Part shown: positions 7,784 through 16,851 of the stretch, one piece after another
Position numbering within the stretch: position 1 is the first letter of the stretch
Layout of the letters: each line of letters starts with the position of its first letter
Source: Microbulbifer hydrolyticus
GTDB taxonomy: Bacteria; Pseudomonadota; Gammaproteobacteria; Pseudomonadales; Cellvibrionaceae
Assembly (NCBI RefSeq): GCF_009931115.1
Contig: NZ_CP047491.1
Coordinates: 2,059,501 to 2,123,500 of the forward strand
Reading direction: 5' to 3'
DNA length: 64,000 nucleotides
Made by a program: the position numbers and the translations under genes
Notes under the pieces: generated by a model
The model's database searches: none
Told to the model about the DNA's origin: nothing
The model's input: only the letters and a program-made list of their open reading frames with translations

Positions 7784-9010
7784 GCCTGAAAGAAATGTTC
7801 GCTCCAGTTGTGGCAGCGGGCCTCCCGCAGCTTCCTCGGCCATGCTGCGGAATTTATCGAGCGTTACTTTTCCGCGCTCCTCCGCGAGGGCTGTAACCAC
7901 ATCATCCAGGCTGCGTTTGCCGTCGCTGGACTTCTGAATCTCCTGGTCTATCTCATGTAATACCACCACAGCTCTGGCGGTGATGGGGCCGGACGAGCGC
8001 TTTACCAGCAGGTTGGGAGATTCTTCGCCCCAATCGGCGAGTTCCGCCAGAGCCTCGTCGTATCGTCGCTGACTGATACCGCCGGTGCGTCGAAGTGTCT
8101 CCAGCGAGTAGTACTCCGCAATGCCCTCTACAATCCAGTCGCTTTCTTTATCCCCACGGATACCGGTCGCCACATGCACAAGCTCATGCAGCATGCTGCT
8201 GGTGCGGTTACCTGAAATTAGCGGCCTGTCGGCATGCATGAACAGGGAGCGCGTGCCGGAAAGTCCGCCGCGCCACATAGGGTCGCCTGCGATGACGACC
8301 AGCAGCTGTTTCGGGAATTGTGGAAACACCTTCTTCAGTTCAGGCAGTGTCCAGCTCAGGAACGCCAGCGTGTCCTGCCGGCGGATTCCCTTGCCGAGTG
8401 GTCCCGCAATCACGGTATCGGTTCCGTCGATCACATCCTGGCGGCTGCCGATATGACCGGCTATCAGCCAGCCTTTTGGCCGAATAAAGCGGCGGCCCGG
8501 GTCTTTGAGCTTAAAAGTCCCATTGTCGGTTTTGTTATACGGTGCCAGTACATTCCAGCCTTCGGGGGCTTCGATCTCCAGTATGGCCCTGGACTTAAGA
8601 CGCTTTGGAGCCTTGGCAGCAATCGGCGGGATCAGCTTGTCGCTGCGCAGAATGGACCATTTGTCGGTGATTCGTGAGTCGTAACGTCCGGATGACTTCT
8701 TCTCATCGATCACAAAATCGTAGGAAACGCTGGACGAGTCGGCAGCGGGCTCCCAGATTGCTTTGTCACCCTCGATACTAACGATTTCGGTTCCCGTCAG
8801 GTTTTTATGCCGCTCGGGATTCAGATGTAAGGTGAGCCTGCCGGGAAGCTGGTCGCCCTTGAGGTTGATGGATACATGAGCAACACCGCGCGCCGGATCA
8901 AGCCGGGCCTTGTACAGGATGTTGTAGTACTCGGTGTCTTTCGCCGCGGCGCAGGCAGCGGCAGAGACTAGCAGGGCGGCGCTCAGGAGCGCGCGAAAAA
9001 TCCAGGGCAT
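7769..9010 (-). CDS. Exported gluzincin-type metallopeptidase (M1/M61-like)
   Basis: 413 residues from ATG 9010. N-terminal signal sequence (WIFRALLSAALLVSAAACAA); the Cys could be lipidated but the lipobox is poor (AAAC), so periplasmic is equally likely. A beta-rich N-terminal half precedes a zinc site near residues 275-300: HELVH followed about 18 residues later by EGIAEYYS, giving the HExxH...E ligand set of gluzincins. The upstream N-terminal domain resembles the M1/M61 beta-saddle, but I cannot name the family exactly. No operon partner; it stands alone between tRNA genes. Substrate unknown. Confidence 0.7.
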   Translation of the reverse strand: MPWIFRALLSAALLVSAAACAAAKDTEYYNILYKARLDPARGVAHVSINLKGDQLPGRLTLHLNPERHKNLTGTEIVSIEGDKAIWEPAADSSSVSYDFVIDEKKSSGRYDSRITDKWSILRSDKLIPPIAAKAPKRLKSRAILEIEAPEGWNVLAPYNKTDNGTFKLKDPGRRFIRPKGWLIAGHIGSRQDVIDGTDTVIAGPLGKGIRRQDTLAFLSWTLPELKKVFPQFPKQLLVVIAGDPMWRGGLSGTRSLFMHADRPLISGNRTSSMLHELVHVATGIRGDKESDWIVEGIAEYYSLETLRRTGGISQRRYDEALAELADWGEESPNLLVKRSSGPITARAVVVLHEIDQEIQKSSDGKRSLDDVVTALAEERGKVTLDKFRSMAEEAAGGPLPQLERTFLSGKKKP

Positions 9011-9165
9011 CAATTCGGGACTCTACTTGTAATGCTTGTGTAGTCAATGTCATGCGCGACCATACCGCCGCGCCTAGTCCATCTGACAGCGTACAAGCGT
9101 AACAGTGCCATTTGAGGATGCTCAAATACTGAATAAATAGAAAGAGGGGGGGGAGGGAAAAGAAA

Positions 9166-9242
<77 letters not shown>

Positions 9243-9315
9243 ACTTGTTGAGCATTGATTTCGCCGCGTGTTGCCATCGGACTAATGCTCTGGGCTTCGT
9301 TGTGAAGCGGGCGGC

Positions 9316-9343
9316 ATTATAACAGCCGCGACGCCTCTGTAAA
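9316..9343 (-). promoter_or_regulatory. Promoter of tRNA-Pro
   Basis: Minus strand: TTTACA (9343-9338), 16-base spacer, perfect TATAAT (9321-9316), then a GC-only discriminator GCCGCCCG. It lies about 75 bases upstream of tRNA-Pro. Typical strong stable-RNA promoter. Confidence 0.8.
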
Positions 9344-9397
9344 CCACTGATTTCATTAAATTTAGCACTCGGTCGCCAGAACGCCCGGGTACCGGGA

Positions 9398-10246
9398 TCA
9401 GTCCTTGATCTGGCGGATCAGGCCTTCCTGGGTTGTCGAGGCTACCAGGCGTCCATCACGGGAGAAAATCTGTCCACGACAGTAACCGCGAGCGCCACTG
9501 GCCGAGGGGCTGTCGGTCACATACAACAGCCAGTCATCGGCGCGGAACGGGCGGTGGAACCACATCGCATGGTCCAGGCTGGCAGGCATCAGGTGGGGGT
9601 CGAACAGGCTGATGGGGTGCGGTTGCAGGGCCGTGCCAAGTAGCGCCATGTCGGACGCATAGCAGAGTGCGCTGCGGTGCTCGATCGGACTGTCTGACAG
9701 CTTACTGTCCACCTTGAACCAGAACAAGCAGCGAGGCTCGCGCACGGCGTTGTCAAAGTAGCTCATTGGATCAACTGGGCGAAAATCGACCATATAGCGC
9801 CGCTGGTTTTGCGCAGCGCCATTCATTCCTGCCTCTTCGGCAAGTTGCTGGGTGTTTTTCAGGGTTTCGGGTTGCTTCACGCCTTCCGTGGGCATTTCCG
9901 CCTGATGATCGAACCCTGGCTCCTCGATATGGAAGGATGCCGACATATTAAAGATCGCTTTGCCATTCTGTTGCGCAACAACCCGTCGGGTGGTGAAGCT
10001 GCCGCCATCACGGATCCGGTCCACGTCATAGATGACAGGCATCTCGCTGGAACCCGGGCGCAGGAAGTAGGCGTGCAGGGAATGGGGAAGGCGGTCCTCA
10101 ACCGTACGCGCGGCGGCCATCAGGGCCTGGCCCAGTACCTGGCCACCGAACAACACCTTGCGGTAATTTTCCACGTGGGCTCGGCTGCGGTACAGATTGC
10201 TGTCCAGTCTTTCGACGTCCAGTAGCTTGCTCAAAGAGTCCTGCAT
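9398..10246 (-). CDS. tesB: Acyl-CoA thioesterase II TesB
   Basis: Hydrolyses medium- and long-chain acyl-CoA to free fatty acid and CoA in the cytoplasm. 282 residues from ATG 10246 (AGGTGG upstream); E. coli TesB has 286. Double-hotdog architecture: N-terminal repeat with FGGQVLGQALMAAARTV and HSLHAYFLRPGSS, C-terminal repeat with ASLDHAMWFHRPF and the end STTQEGLIR. The Asp-Thr-Gln catalytic set of TesB can be placed in the SLDHAMWF and TTQEGLIR blocks. The frame stays open a long way upstream, but that extension has no TesB similarity. Divergent from the TetR gene at 10579, with which it may share control. Confidence 0.94.
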   Translation of the reverse strand: MQDSLSKLLDVERLDSNLYRSRAHVENYRKVLFGGQVLGQALMAAARTVEDRLPHSLHAYFLRPGSSEMPVIYDVDRIRDGGSFTTRRVVAQQNGKAIFNMSASFHIEEPGFDHQAEMPTEGVKQPETLKNTQQLAEEAGMNGAAQNQRRYMVDFRPVDPMSYFDNAVREPRCLFWFKVDSKLSDSPIEHRSALCYASDMALLGTALQPHPISLFDPHLMPASLDHAMWFHRPFRADDWLLYVTDSPSASGARGYCRGQIFSRDGRLVASTTQEGLIRQIKD

Positions 10247-10578
10247 GAGATGGCCACCTATCCTATTAGTTGTGGGTTCTTCGCGAGCCGGCTTCAGTGG
10301 GGCTCCGGGTAACGGGCAATGATAGCAAGTAATGGCTCCGTAGCTATTGCGGATCCTCTCAGCCCCGCTGTCATTAACTGCTGAGCGGATGGACTTCCAG
10401 AACTCCGGTGTCTCGGAGGCTGGTGGATATCGGGCTGCCGCCAATGAAAGGCGCACAGTCTTGCGCATTCGGCGCCGGTTGCATCGAATTTCTTTTCCAT
10501 CGCTAGGGAATTGCCTATCATTCATGAATGGATAGTCAATTTCAGTCTACAAATTCACGGACAGCTAAGGTCGGAAGT
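10247..10578. other. Divergent intergenic region tesB / tetR
   Basis: 332 bases without a supported gene. It holds the near-palindrome at 10515-10535 next to the TetR gene. No clear promoter boxes were recognised. Confidence 0.5.
10515..10535. promoter_or_regulatory. Near-palindrome, candidate operator of the adjacent TetR regulator
   Basis: The perfect core ATTCATGAAT (10520-10529) is flanked by CTAT on the left and ATAG on the right, offset by one base. It lies 44-64 bases upstream of the chosen TetR start and overlaps the alternative upstream ATG at 10528, which argues against that start. TetR regulators commonly bind such sites to repress themselves and a divergent gene (here tesB). Related in core to the RND operators at 41287-41330. 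Confidence 0.5.
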
Positions 10579-11277
10579 ATGGATAAGGCAAAAGAGAAGG
10601 TTCAGCGTTTTCGCGCGCGAGAGCAGCGTATCCTGGATGCGGCACTGGAGCTGCTTCTGGAGCACGGCGAGGAAAAAGTAACCGTTGAGCAGATCGCCGA
10701 GCGGGTAGATATCGGTAAAGGCACCATCTACAAGCACTTCATCTCCAAGACCGAGATCTACATGCGCCTGCTGATGGACTATGAAAAATCGCTCACTGAG
10801 CGCCTGAAGAGCGCCGTTGCCACCGCAGAGCAAGGTGATATCACGGCTCCCGCGCGCGCCTATTTCGAGTGCCGAATGGCGGATCCTGCGCGCGATCGCT
10901 TGTTCCAGCGGCTTGAGGAAAAGATTATCGCGCTGAATTTGGCGCCAGAGATGATTGCGGAGCTGCACGCGCTGCGAAACTCCAATGCGTCAGCGCTAAA
11001 CCGCGTGTTTGAGCGCCGTATGGAGCAGGGCGTACTGAAAAAAGTACCGGCGTACTATTACTACTCCACGTACTGGGCCCTGGTGCAGGGTGCGGTAGAG
11101 CTCTACCACTCCAAGTCTTTCTCCGACGTGATTGAGGATCGTGAAGGCCTGATGGAGTTCATCATGGATGTCGGGGTGCATATTGGCGACATGTCTGGCC
11201 GACGCGCTACAGGCCCGTCTTCCGTCGGCGATCAACCCCAAACACCATCTTCCACCCCGGGCAGCAGCTTTGGCTGA
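10579..11277 (+). CDS. TetR/AcrR-family transcriptional regulator
   Basis: About 232 residues from ATG 10579. Helix-turn-helix in the N-terminal 60 residues: ILDAALELLLEHGEEKVTVE and then IAERVDIGKGTIYKHFISK, a canonical TetR recognition helix. The C-terminal ligand domain has an odd tyrosine run (PAYYYYSTYW); the last 25 residues are Pro/Ser/Gly-rich and likely disordered. ATG 10528 is possible but sits in a palindrome. Divergent from tesB, so regulation of acyl-CoA or fatty-acid metabolism is a reasonable guess only. It is not PsrA: the recognition helix differs. Overlaps the next gene slightly. Confidence 0.85.
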   Translation: MDKAKEKVQRFRAREQRILDAALELLLEHGEEKVTVEQIAERVDIGKGTIYKHFISKTEIYMRLLMDYEKSLTERLKSAVATAEQGDITAPARAYFECRMADPARDRLFQRLEEKIIALNLAPEMIAELHALRNSNASALNRVFERRMEQGVLKKVPAYYYYSTYWALVQGAVELYHSKSFSDVIEDREGLMEFIMDVGVHIGDMSGRRATGPSSVGDQPQTPSSTPGSSFG

Positions 11278-11824
11278 GCCACTTTTTAAGCAGCTCGAAA
11301 AGCTCCAGGAGGAATTCCGCGGCCACCCGCCGGTGGCCAAGTGGAATCCGGAGCTTTGCGGTGACATGGATCTTGTCATCCAGGCAGATGGCCATTGGAT
11401 CCATGAAGGTACTGAAATCAAGCGCCAGCCGCTCGTGAAGCTTTTCGCGAGTATCCTGAAGCGGGAAGGGCGCCATTACTTCCTGGTTACCCCAGTCGAG
11501 AAGTGGCGTATCCGTGTTGAAGACGTTCCTTTTCTGGTCACCCAGGCCGCGCGCGAGGGCGACCAGGTACTTCTCACGACGAATACCGGGGATGTCATTC
11601 CCCTTGATAAGTCTCATCCTCTGATTCTTAAGCCCTACGGTGACCCACCCCAGCCTATCCCCTATATAAAAGTGCGCGGAGATCTCGAAGGACGAATGTC
11701 GCGCGACGTGTATTACCAGTTAATCGATTGGGCCGAGCCGCGGCCACCGCAGGAGCCGCCTGCTCGCCTTTGCCAACTGTGGCTGAAAAGTAATGGCGAA
11801 GAGTTTTTATTGGGCGAGTACTGA
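11270..11824 (+). CDS. DUF1285 family protein
   Basis: Conserved gammaproteobacterial family of unknown function. Recognised by PPVAKWNPELCGDMDLVI, GHWIHEGTEIKRQPLVKLFA and HYFLVTPVEKWRIRVEDVPF, which are the usual blocks in order. 184 residues if started at TTG 11270, which overlaps the TetR stop by eight bases and places the PPV motif at the usual distance from the N-terminus; ATG starts at 11168 or 11192 inside tetR would add an unsupported tail. Probably co-transcribed with the regulator. No catalytic residues can be assigned. Confidence 0.8.
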   Translation: MAEPLFKQLEKLQEEFRGHPPVAKWNPELCGDMDLVIQADGHWIHEGTEIKRQPLVKLFASILKREGRHYFLVTPVEKWRIRVEDVPFLVTQAAREGDQVLLTTNTGDVIPLDKSHPLILKPYGDPPQPIPYIKVRGDLEGRMSRDVYYQLIDWAEPRPPQEPPARLCQLWLKSNGEEFLLGEY

Positions 11825-12012
11825 GCCCATAGGCGACATCACCAGTCACGCGATCACTGCCCAGAATCTAGTTGCTCACGTTGTTCGTTTTCTATCCTCC
11901 ATAGATGACTCTGAAACATATAAGAAATAATTCAGAAATATCAGCGACATATTAAATTCACATTGACACGTTTTTGTATTAAATCCCCTTAATTTTTCTT
12001 CACTTCGTTCAT

Positions 12013-12046
12013 TCGTAACATTTTCGCAACACGCCATTCCTAGACT
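12013..12046 (+). promoter_or_regulatory. Pho-box-like direct repeat plus -10 element upstream of the lipoprotein gene
   Basis: TCGTAACATTT (12013-12023) is followed directly by TCGCAACACGC (12024-12034), an 11-base period as in PhoB boxes, whose GTCAT or GTAAC-type units recur every 11 bases. TAGACT at 12041-12046 sits about 10 bases downstream, where PhoB-dependent promoters keep their -10 element in place of a -35. The surrounding 11825-12120 is AT-rich with no gene. Pattern only; a PhoB role is inference. Confidence 0.4.
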
Positions 12047-12120
12047 CCCCCTCGTCCAATTTGCTTTGGCAGAAAAAAATATTCACGGATTAATTCACTT
12101 CATCCTTGTTAGGGGGATAC

Positions 12121-13788
12121 ATGAAACTTGTAACCAAGAAGCTGCTGCTTGCTGCTGCTGTCACCGGGCTGCTGGCTGGCTGTGACAGCGGCGGCATCAA
12201 CATTGCTCCGGTTAATGAAGACAACTCTGTAGATAACTCTACTGGCGGCGGCGACAACGGTGGCGTTGACAGTAATCCGTGTGCTGCTTACGAGAAAGCC
12301 GGTAGCGTCAAGCAGGGCACTTTCGATGGTGTCAACTGTATTTATAGCGCTGCGTTTGTAGATTCTGGCAACCCGCTTACCGTTGACCTGGTAATCCCTG
12401 CACTGGAAAACGGTGGTGCTCACATCTTCGAAGGCAGCCTCTTCGTCGGCAATAACTACGACGATGACACAACGATGGCTGCGGCCGGAATTGCTGAAGG
12501 CGGTGATGGTGCACAGCTGACGGTTCAGGCCGGTGCAACGGTAGCTTTCCCGAACAGCACCAAGTTTATGGTTGTTAACCGTGGTTCTCAGGTTTTTGCC
12601 GTCGGTACCGCTCAGGATCCAATCACTTTCACGTCCCTCTCCGACGTAGAAGGTACCGTAGGTCCCGAAGATGTACAGCAGTGGGGCGGTATGGTGATCA
12701 ACGGCTTTGGTATCACCAACAAATGTGCCTACGACGCCGAGCTGAAAACCTCCGAGTGTCACGTATTGGCCGAAGGTGCTGCCGGTAAAGATCAGTCCAA
12801 CTACGGTGGTGACAACAATAGCGACAGCTCCGGTCAGCTTGAATATGTGCGCGTGAAACACACCGGCGCGGAAGTGGCCAATGGCGACGAACTGAACGGC
12901 ATCACCTTCAGTGCCGTAGGCTCCGGCACCATGGTTAAAAACCTGCAAGTCTATTCCACGTACGACGACGGTATCGAAATGTTCGGTGGTGCAGTCAGCT
13001 TTGAAAACTATCTGGCCATGTACGTTCGTGATGATTCCATCGATATCGACGAAGGCTGGAGCGGATCCATCACCAACGCGCTGGTTATCCAGAGTGCAAC
13101 AGACGGCAACCACTGTATCGAGTCTGACGGTATCGGTTCCTACTCTACCGACAGCGCGAGTGACATCGAGCGCAACACCAATGTGGTTGCAGCCGGTCTC
13201 AACAGTCGCCCGGTAATCGATGGTCTTACCTGCATTATCTCTGCCCAGTCTGGTGGTACTCACGACCCGGGTGCCGGCTGGCGCTTCCGCGAAGGCATTT
13301 TTCCGATGATCACCAATTCCATGGTGATCGGCTCCTTTGCCGCCGACGAAAATGGTGAGGAAGGCAGCAACTACTGCCTGCGTGTAGAGAGCGATGAAAC
13401 GATCGCTGCGCTGGAGGCGGGTGTCGAGGCGGGTATCACCTCCAACATCTTTGCCTGTGCCGACAAGACCAAAGGTGGCCCGGTCGGCGCACAAGATCTG
13501 GAAGCCTGGGCAGTTGCCAATGGCAACGTGTTCGCAACCGTGCCTGGCGATGCAGCACTGAACCCGACGGCTATGGCCGATACCGGGTTCCAGGTTTTGG
13601 AAGGCCCGCTGTCCGTGTTCTCCATCGATACCGCAAGCATGCTGGTTAACGACGCTGCAATCGGTATTACGCCGGTTGAGCGCGCCTACCTGGGTGCTCT
13701 GAATGCCAGCGATACGGACTGGACTGCCGGATGGACTTATGGTCTGCACGAAGGCAGCCGCGCACAAGCCCTGTGGTTTGAGCAATAG
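12121..13788 (+). CDS. Outer-membrane-type lipoprotein with right-handed beta-helix-like repeats
   Basis: 555 residues from ATG 12121, with AGGGGGA 5 bases upstream. Signal peptide with lipobox LLAGC, lipidated Cys21, then an Asn/Gly/Asp-rich linker. The body is acidic and Gly/Asn-rich, with blocks such as GTAQDPITFTS, WGGMVINGFG, LEYVRVKHTG, YDDGIEMFGG and DDSIDIDEGW, suggesting a parallel beta-helix with acidic turns that could bind metal. Several cysteines may form disulfides. It immediately precedes a TonB-dependent receptor; such lipoprotein-receptor pairs are common in marine Proteobacteria, so a surface ligand-capture role is inferred. Ligand unknown. A Pho-box-like element lies upstream. 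Confidence 0.8.
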   Translation: MKLVTKKLLLAAAVTGLLAGCDSGGINIAPVNEDNSVDNSTGGGDNGGVDSNPCAAYEKAGSVKQGTFDGVNCIYSAAFVDSGNPLTVDLVIPALENGGAHIFEGSLFVGNNYDDDTTMAAAGIAEGGDGAQLTVQAGATVAFPNSTKFMVVNRGSQVFAVGTAQDPITFTSLSDVEGTVGPEDVQQWGGMVINGFGITNKCAYDAELKTSECHVLAEGAAGKDQSNYGGDNNSDSSGQLEYVRVKHTGAEVANGDELNGITFSAVGSGTMVKNLQVYSTYDDGIEMFGGAVSFENYLAMYVRDDSIDIDEGWSGSITNALVIQSATDGNHCIESDGIGSYSTDSASDIERNTNVVAAGLNSRPVIDGLTCIISAQSGGTHDPGAGWRFREGIFPMITNSMVIGSFAADENGEEGSNYCLRVESDETIAALEAGVEAGITSNIFACADKTKGGPVGAQDLEAWAVANGNVFATVPGDAALNPTAMADTGFQVLEGPLSVFSIDTASMLVNDAAIGITPVERAYLGALNASDTDWTAGWTYGLHEGSRAQALWFEQ

Positions 13789-13824
13789 GAACTGAAGGTG
13801 GTTGGGGGAGACCTCGACCAAGAA

Positions 13825-13865
13825 GGGCGCCGCCTTCACTAACTGGAGTCGGCGCCCTGTTTGAT
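13825..13865 (+). terminator. Hairpin with T-rich tail between lipoprotein and receptor genes
   Basis: GGGCGCCG (13825-13832) pairs with CGGCGCCC (13850-13857) around a 17-base loop, followed by TGTTTGATT. The tail is weak, so it may be a partial terminator that lowers receptor expression relative to the lipoprotein. Confidence 0.55.
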
Positions 13866-13961
13866 TCTGAGCCGGGATGGTAAAGAAATACCCGCTGGCG
13901 TAGTCAGACTAAAAACTGTCAGACAAGTAGAAAAATACAGGAACGATAAGAGGCCTGGGAA

Positions 13962-16682
13962 ATGGTAAATAATGAAATTTTTCAACGAGCGCCGCTGGTA
14001 TTGGCTATCGCCACGGCCTCCATCATTGCTCCTAATGCATTTGCACAAGCGGAAACGGACGCGGTGGTTGTAGCGCAGCCGCAACTCGAAGAAGTGATGG
14101 TTCAGGGGCGCCTGAGAGACTCTGCAGAAATGCTGGTGAGCGAGCGTCTGCAAGAAGAAGTGGTAACCGACATTCTCGGTTCCGAAATGATTGGCCGAAT
14201 AGGGGACTCTACCGTCGCCGCAGCACTGCGCCGGGTGTCAGGCCTATCTCTGGTCAATGACAAATTTGTATACGTCCGCGGCCTGGGTGAGCGCTATTCC
14301 AGCACCACTTTGAATGGTGCTACCGTCCCGTCGCCGGACCTGACCCGCAACGTTATCCCGCTGGACATTTTCCCGACCTCGGTCGTAGAGTCTCTAGCGG
14401 TTCAAAAAACCTATTCCGCGGATCAGGCCGCCACCTTCGGTGGTGGCAACGTAAACATCCGCACCAAGGGCATTCCGGAAGACCTGACTTTTTCCATTGA
14501 AATTGGCAGTGGAATGAACAGTGAAACCGACGGGGATGTACTCTCGTACAGCGGTGGTGGTGATGATAACTTCGGGACCGACGATGGCTCGCGAGCGCTG
14601 TCCAGTGAACTGAAATCAGCGCTGCGCCGTTTCAACGGTGACCTGGGTGTGCAGGATATTCGCAAAGTCCTGGAGCGCGAAGGTAACGAATACGGATCTC
14701 CGTCAGAAGCGATTGCGGCAGCTCAGCAGGTCAATCGTGCGCTCGCGCTGAACCTCAATCGAGACGTCGAGCTTACGGAAGAATCCAGTGATCCGGATAT
14801 GGATTTCAAAGCCAGTGTGGGCAACCGTTTCTATGTTGGCGATGACTGGGAAGTTGGTGTACTCGCCGGTGGTTCCTACAAGAATCAGTGGCGTGAAGCA
14901 GAGACCTTCAAGCGCAGCTACGGTTTCCCTGATGAACGGACTGATACCCAGAATACTTCTACCCATTCCGTGGATATCAGCGGTAACCTAAACGTCGGTA
15001 TCCGATACGCAGACGAGCAGGAGATTACCCTGACCAGTTTGTATCTGCGCAATACGGACGACGACGTAGTAATTCGTGACTTCTTTAACGAAAACCGGCA
15101 GATCTCTGACGGTCGTGGCTTCCGCGAATACACGCTGAAGTACGAAGAGCGCGATATGCAGGTAAACCAGGTAAAAGGTAGCCACCTTGTTGGGCCTGCT
15201 ACAAGATCTCTTGTGCCGGGTGGCTTGCTGGACAGGGCCCCGGAAGAGCTGGTGGTGGACTGGTTCTACTCCGATGCGACCGCCCGCACGGACACGCCCA
15301 ACGAGGTGACGATTAATGCAGACGCCATCACCAATGCGACTGGTGAGGTGGTTTCTTCCTCTGTCAGCGTGGGTGTAAACAGCTCCGCCTTCCGCTTCAC
15401 CGAACTGGAAGATCATGTAATTAATTACGGATGGAGCGCAACTCTGCCGCTGGAGTTCTCCCGCTCTTCACTGGAGCTGACCGGTGGCTATGCGCGTACC
15501 GAGAAGGGGCGCACCTACAAACAGACGGAATTCCGTCTGGGTGCCCTGAGCGTCGATGACCAGAGCTCGCTGGGTGGTAATCTGAACGACATCTTTGGCG
15601 ATAGCCAGATAACAAACCCGGATAACAACTACGTATTCGACACCGCTGGCGCTGACAACCAGAGTTATATCGCAGCAACCCTGACTGATGCCGCTTTCGG
15701 TAAGGCGGACTGGACCTGGAACGAAACCTGGCGCCTGTCCGCCGGTGCCCGCTGGGAGGAATATAACCAGGCTGCACTCAACTGGAATCCCCACGGCTAC
15801 ACGCTTGACGACCCTCAGATCACCAATGATCCCGAAGAGCTTGAGGATGCAACCTATGCAGAGGAGGCCGTATATCCGTCTCTGTCCCTGACCTATATGG
15901 GCAACCTGTGGGCCGAAACTTTCCAGCTGCGCTTCGGTGCAAGCAAGACCGCGGTTCGACCCGACCTTCGTGAAATTACCGATGCGATCTACATCGATCC
16001 GATTACCGGTGAGCAAATCAAGGGTAACCGTGATGTCCGTCCGTCTGAAATCACCAACTTTGATGTTCGCGGTGAATGGTTCTTCGATAACGGCGATAAC
16101 CTGACGGTGTCTGCTTTCTATAAAGACATCCTTAACCCGATCGAGTTCTTCGAGCTGGCGTCGAGTGATACCAACACGGCGCGTGAGATTATCAATGCCG
16201 AGTCCGGCGAGATTACCGGTATTGAAATTGAGGGTATGAAAACCCTCGGATTCATGGGCGAGGTAATGGACAGTTTCTTCCTGCAAGGTAACCTGACCGT
16301 TCAGGAGACTGAGCTGGTGGCAGGTGCCAAAGCGGACGAGCCAACCAGTCCTGTACGCGAGATGACCGGCGCCTCGGACTATGTGGTTAACATGGTACTG
16401 GGTTTCGACTCTCCGGATGGTAATCACTCGGCTACCCTGGGTTATAACGTGTTTGGCGATCGCCTTTACCTGGCGGGCCGCAACAGTGCTCCGGATGCGT
16501 ACGAGCTACCGTTCCACTCCCTGGACCTGACTTACTCCTGGTATCCGACCGAGGAAGTCATTATCAAGGCGAAGTTTCAGAACCTGTTGGATGAAGCGAT
16601 TGAGATCGAGCGCGCCCACGTGATCGTCTTCGAAGAAAAGCCCGGGCAATCGTTCTCTCTCAGCGCTCAGTACCAGTTCTAA
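13962..16682 (+). CDS. TonB-dependent outer-membrane receptor
   Basis: 906 residues. Signal peptide (LVLAIATASIIAPNAFAQ), a TonB-box-like stretch LEEVMVQG near residue 45, plug domain with RRVSGLSLVNDKFVYVRGLG and YSSTTLNGATVPSPD, TFGGGNVNIRTKG, then a large beta-barrel ending in FSLSAQYQF with the C-terminal aromatic typical of outer-membrane proteins. Imports a ligand across the outer membrane using TonB-ExbBD energy. The substrate is not readable from sequence. It pairs with the beta-helix lipoprotein 170 bases upstream, which probably acts with it at the cell surface. No inner-membrane transporter is adjacent. Confidence 0.92.
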   Translation: MVNNEIFQRAPLVLAIATASIIAPNAFAQAETDAVVVAQPQLEEVMVQGRLRDSAEMLVSERLQEEVVTDILGSEMIGRIGDSTVAAALRRVSGLSLVNDKFVYVRGLGERYSSTTLNGATVPSPDLTRNVIPLDIFPTSVVESLAVQKTYSADQAATFGGGNVNIRTKGIPEDLTFSIEIGSGMNSETDGDVLSYSGGGDDNFGTDDGSRALSSELKSALRRFNGDLGVQDIRKVLEREGNEYGSPSEAIAAAQQVNRALALNLNRDVELTEESSDPDMDFKASVGNRFYVGDDWEVGVLAGGSYKNQWREAETFKRSYGFPDERTDTQNTSTHSVDISGNLNVGIRYADEQEITLTSLYLRNTDDDVVIRDFFNENRQISDGRGFREYTLKYEERDMQVNQVKGSHLVGPATRSLVPGGLLDRAPEELVVDWFYSDATARTDTPNEVTINADAITNATGEVVSSSVSVGVNSSAFRFTELEDHVINYGWSATLPLEFSRSSLELTGGYARTEKGRTYKQTEFRLGALSVDDQSSLGGNLNDIFGDSQITNPDNNYVFDTAGADNQSYIAATLTDAAFGKADWTWNETWRLSAGARWEEYNQAALNWNPHGYTLDDPQITNDPEELEDATYAEEAVYPSLSLTYMGNLWAETFQLRFGASKTAVRPDLREITDAIYIDPITGEQIKGNRDVRPSEITNFDVRGEWFFDNGDNLTVSAFYKDILNPIEFFELASSDTNTAREIINAESGEITGIEIEGMKTLGFMGEVMDSFFLQGNLTVQETELVAGAKADEPTSPVREMTGASDYVVNMVLGFDSPDGNHSATLGYNVFGDRLYLAGRNSAPDAYELPFHSLDLTYSWYPTEEVIIKAKFQNLLDEAIEIERAHVIVFEEKPGQSFSLSAQYQF

Positions 16683-16757
16683 CGCTTTAGCAAGAAGAAA
16701 CCTAAGCAACCTGGCAGTTGTAGAAGTAATAAGCCAACAGGGGTTGCCTGACCTACA

Positions 16758-16787
16758 GGGTGCTGGAAACAGCATCCGGTTTTTTTC
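16758..16787 (+). terminator. Rho-independent terminator of the TonB receptor gene
   Basis: GGGTGCTG and CAGCATCC pair (one G-T) around a GAAA loop, followed by GG and seven T. Lies 75 bases after the receptor stop. Confidence 0.85.
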
Positions 16788-16806
16788 GTTCTGGTGTGCG
16801 GGCAAC

Positions 16807-16831
16807 AAAAAAGGGCACCGGAGGTGCCCTT
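16807..16831 (-). terminator. Rho-independent terminator of ETF-QO
   Basis: AAGGGCACC and GGTGCCCTT form a perfect stem with a GGA (plus strand) loop. On the minus strand a run of six T follows at 16812-16807. Placed 20 bases after the ETF-QO stop. Confidence 0.88.
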
Positions 16832-16851
16832 GAAAACTGACTGTTGCCCGA

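Noticed and set aside
7552..7896. Plus-strand frame of 114 codons in the possible small-RNA region
   Set aside because: It crosses the terminator stem and its T-run, and has no ribosome site or family features.
12109..13839. A 576-codon open frame on the minus strand opposite the beta-helix lipoprotein
   Set aside because: It mirrors the GC-rich codon pattern of the plus gene, shows no family motif, and the plus strand has a lipobox, ribosome site and partner receptor.
15468..16427. Long minus-strand frame inside the TonB receptor gene
   Set aside because: Shadow of the receptor reading frame; no motifs, no start context.
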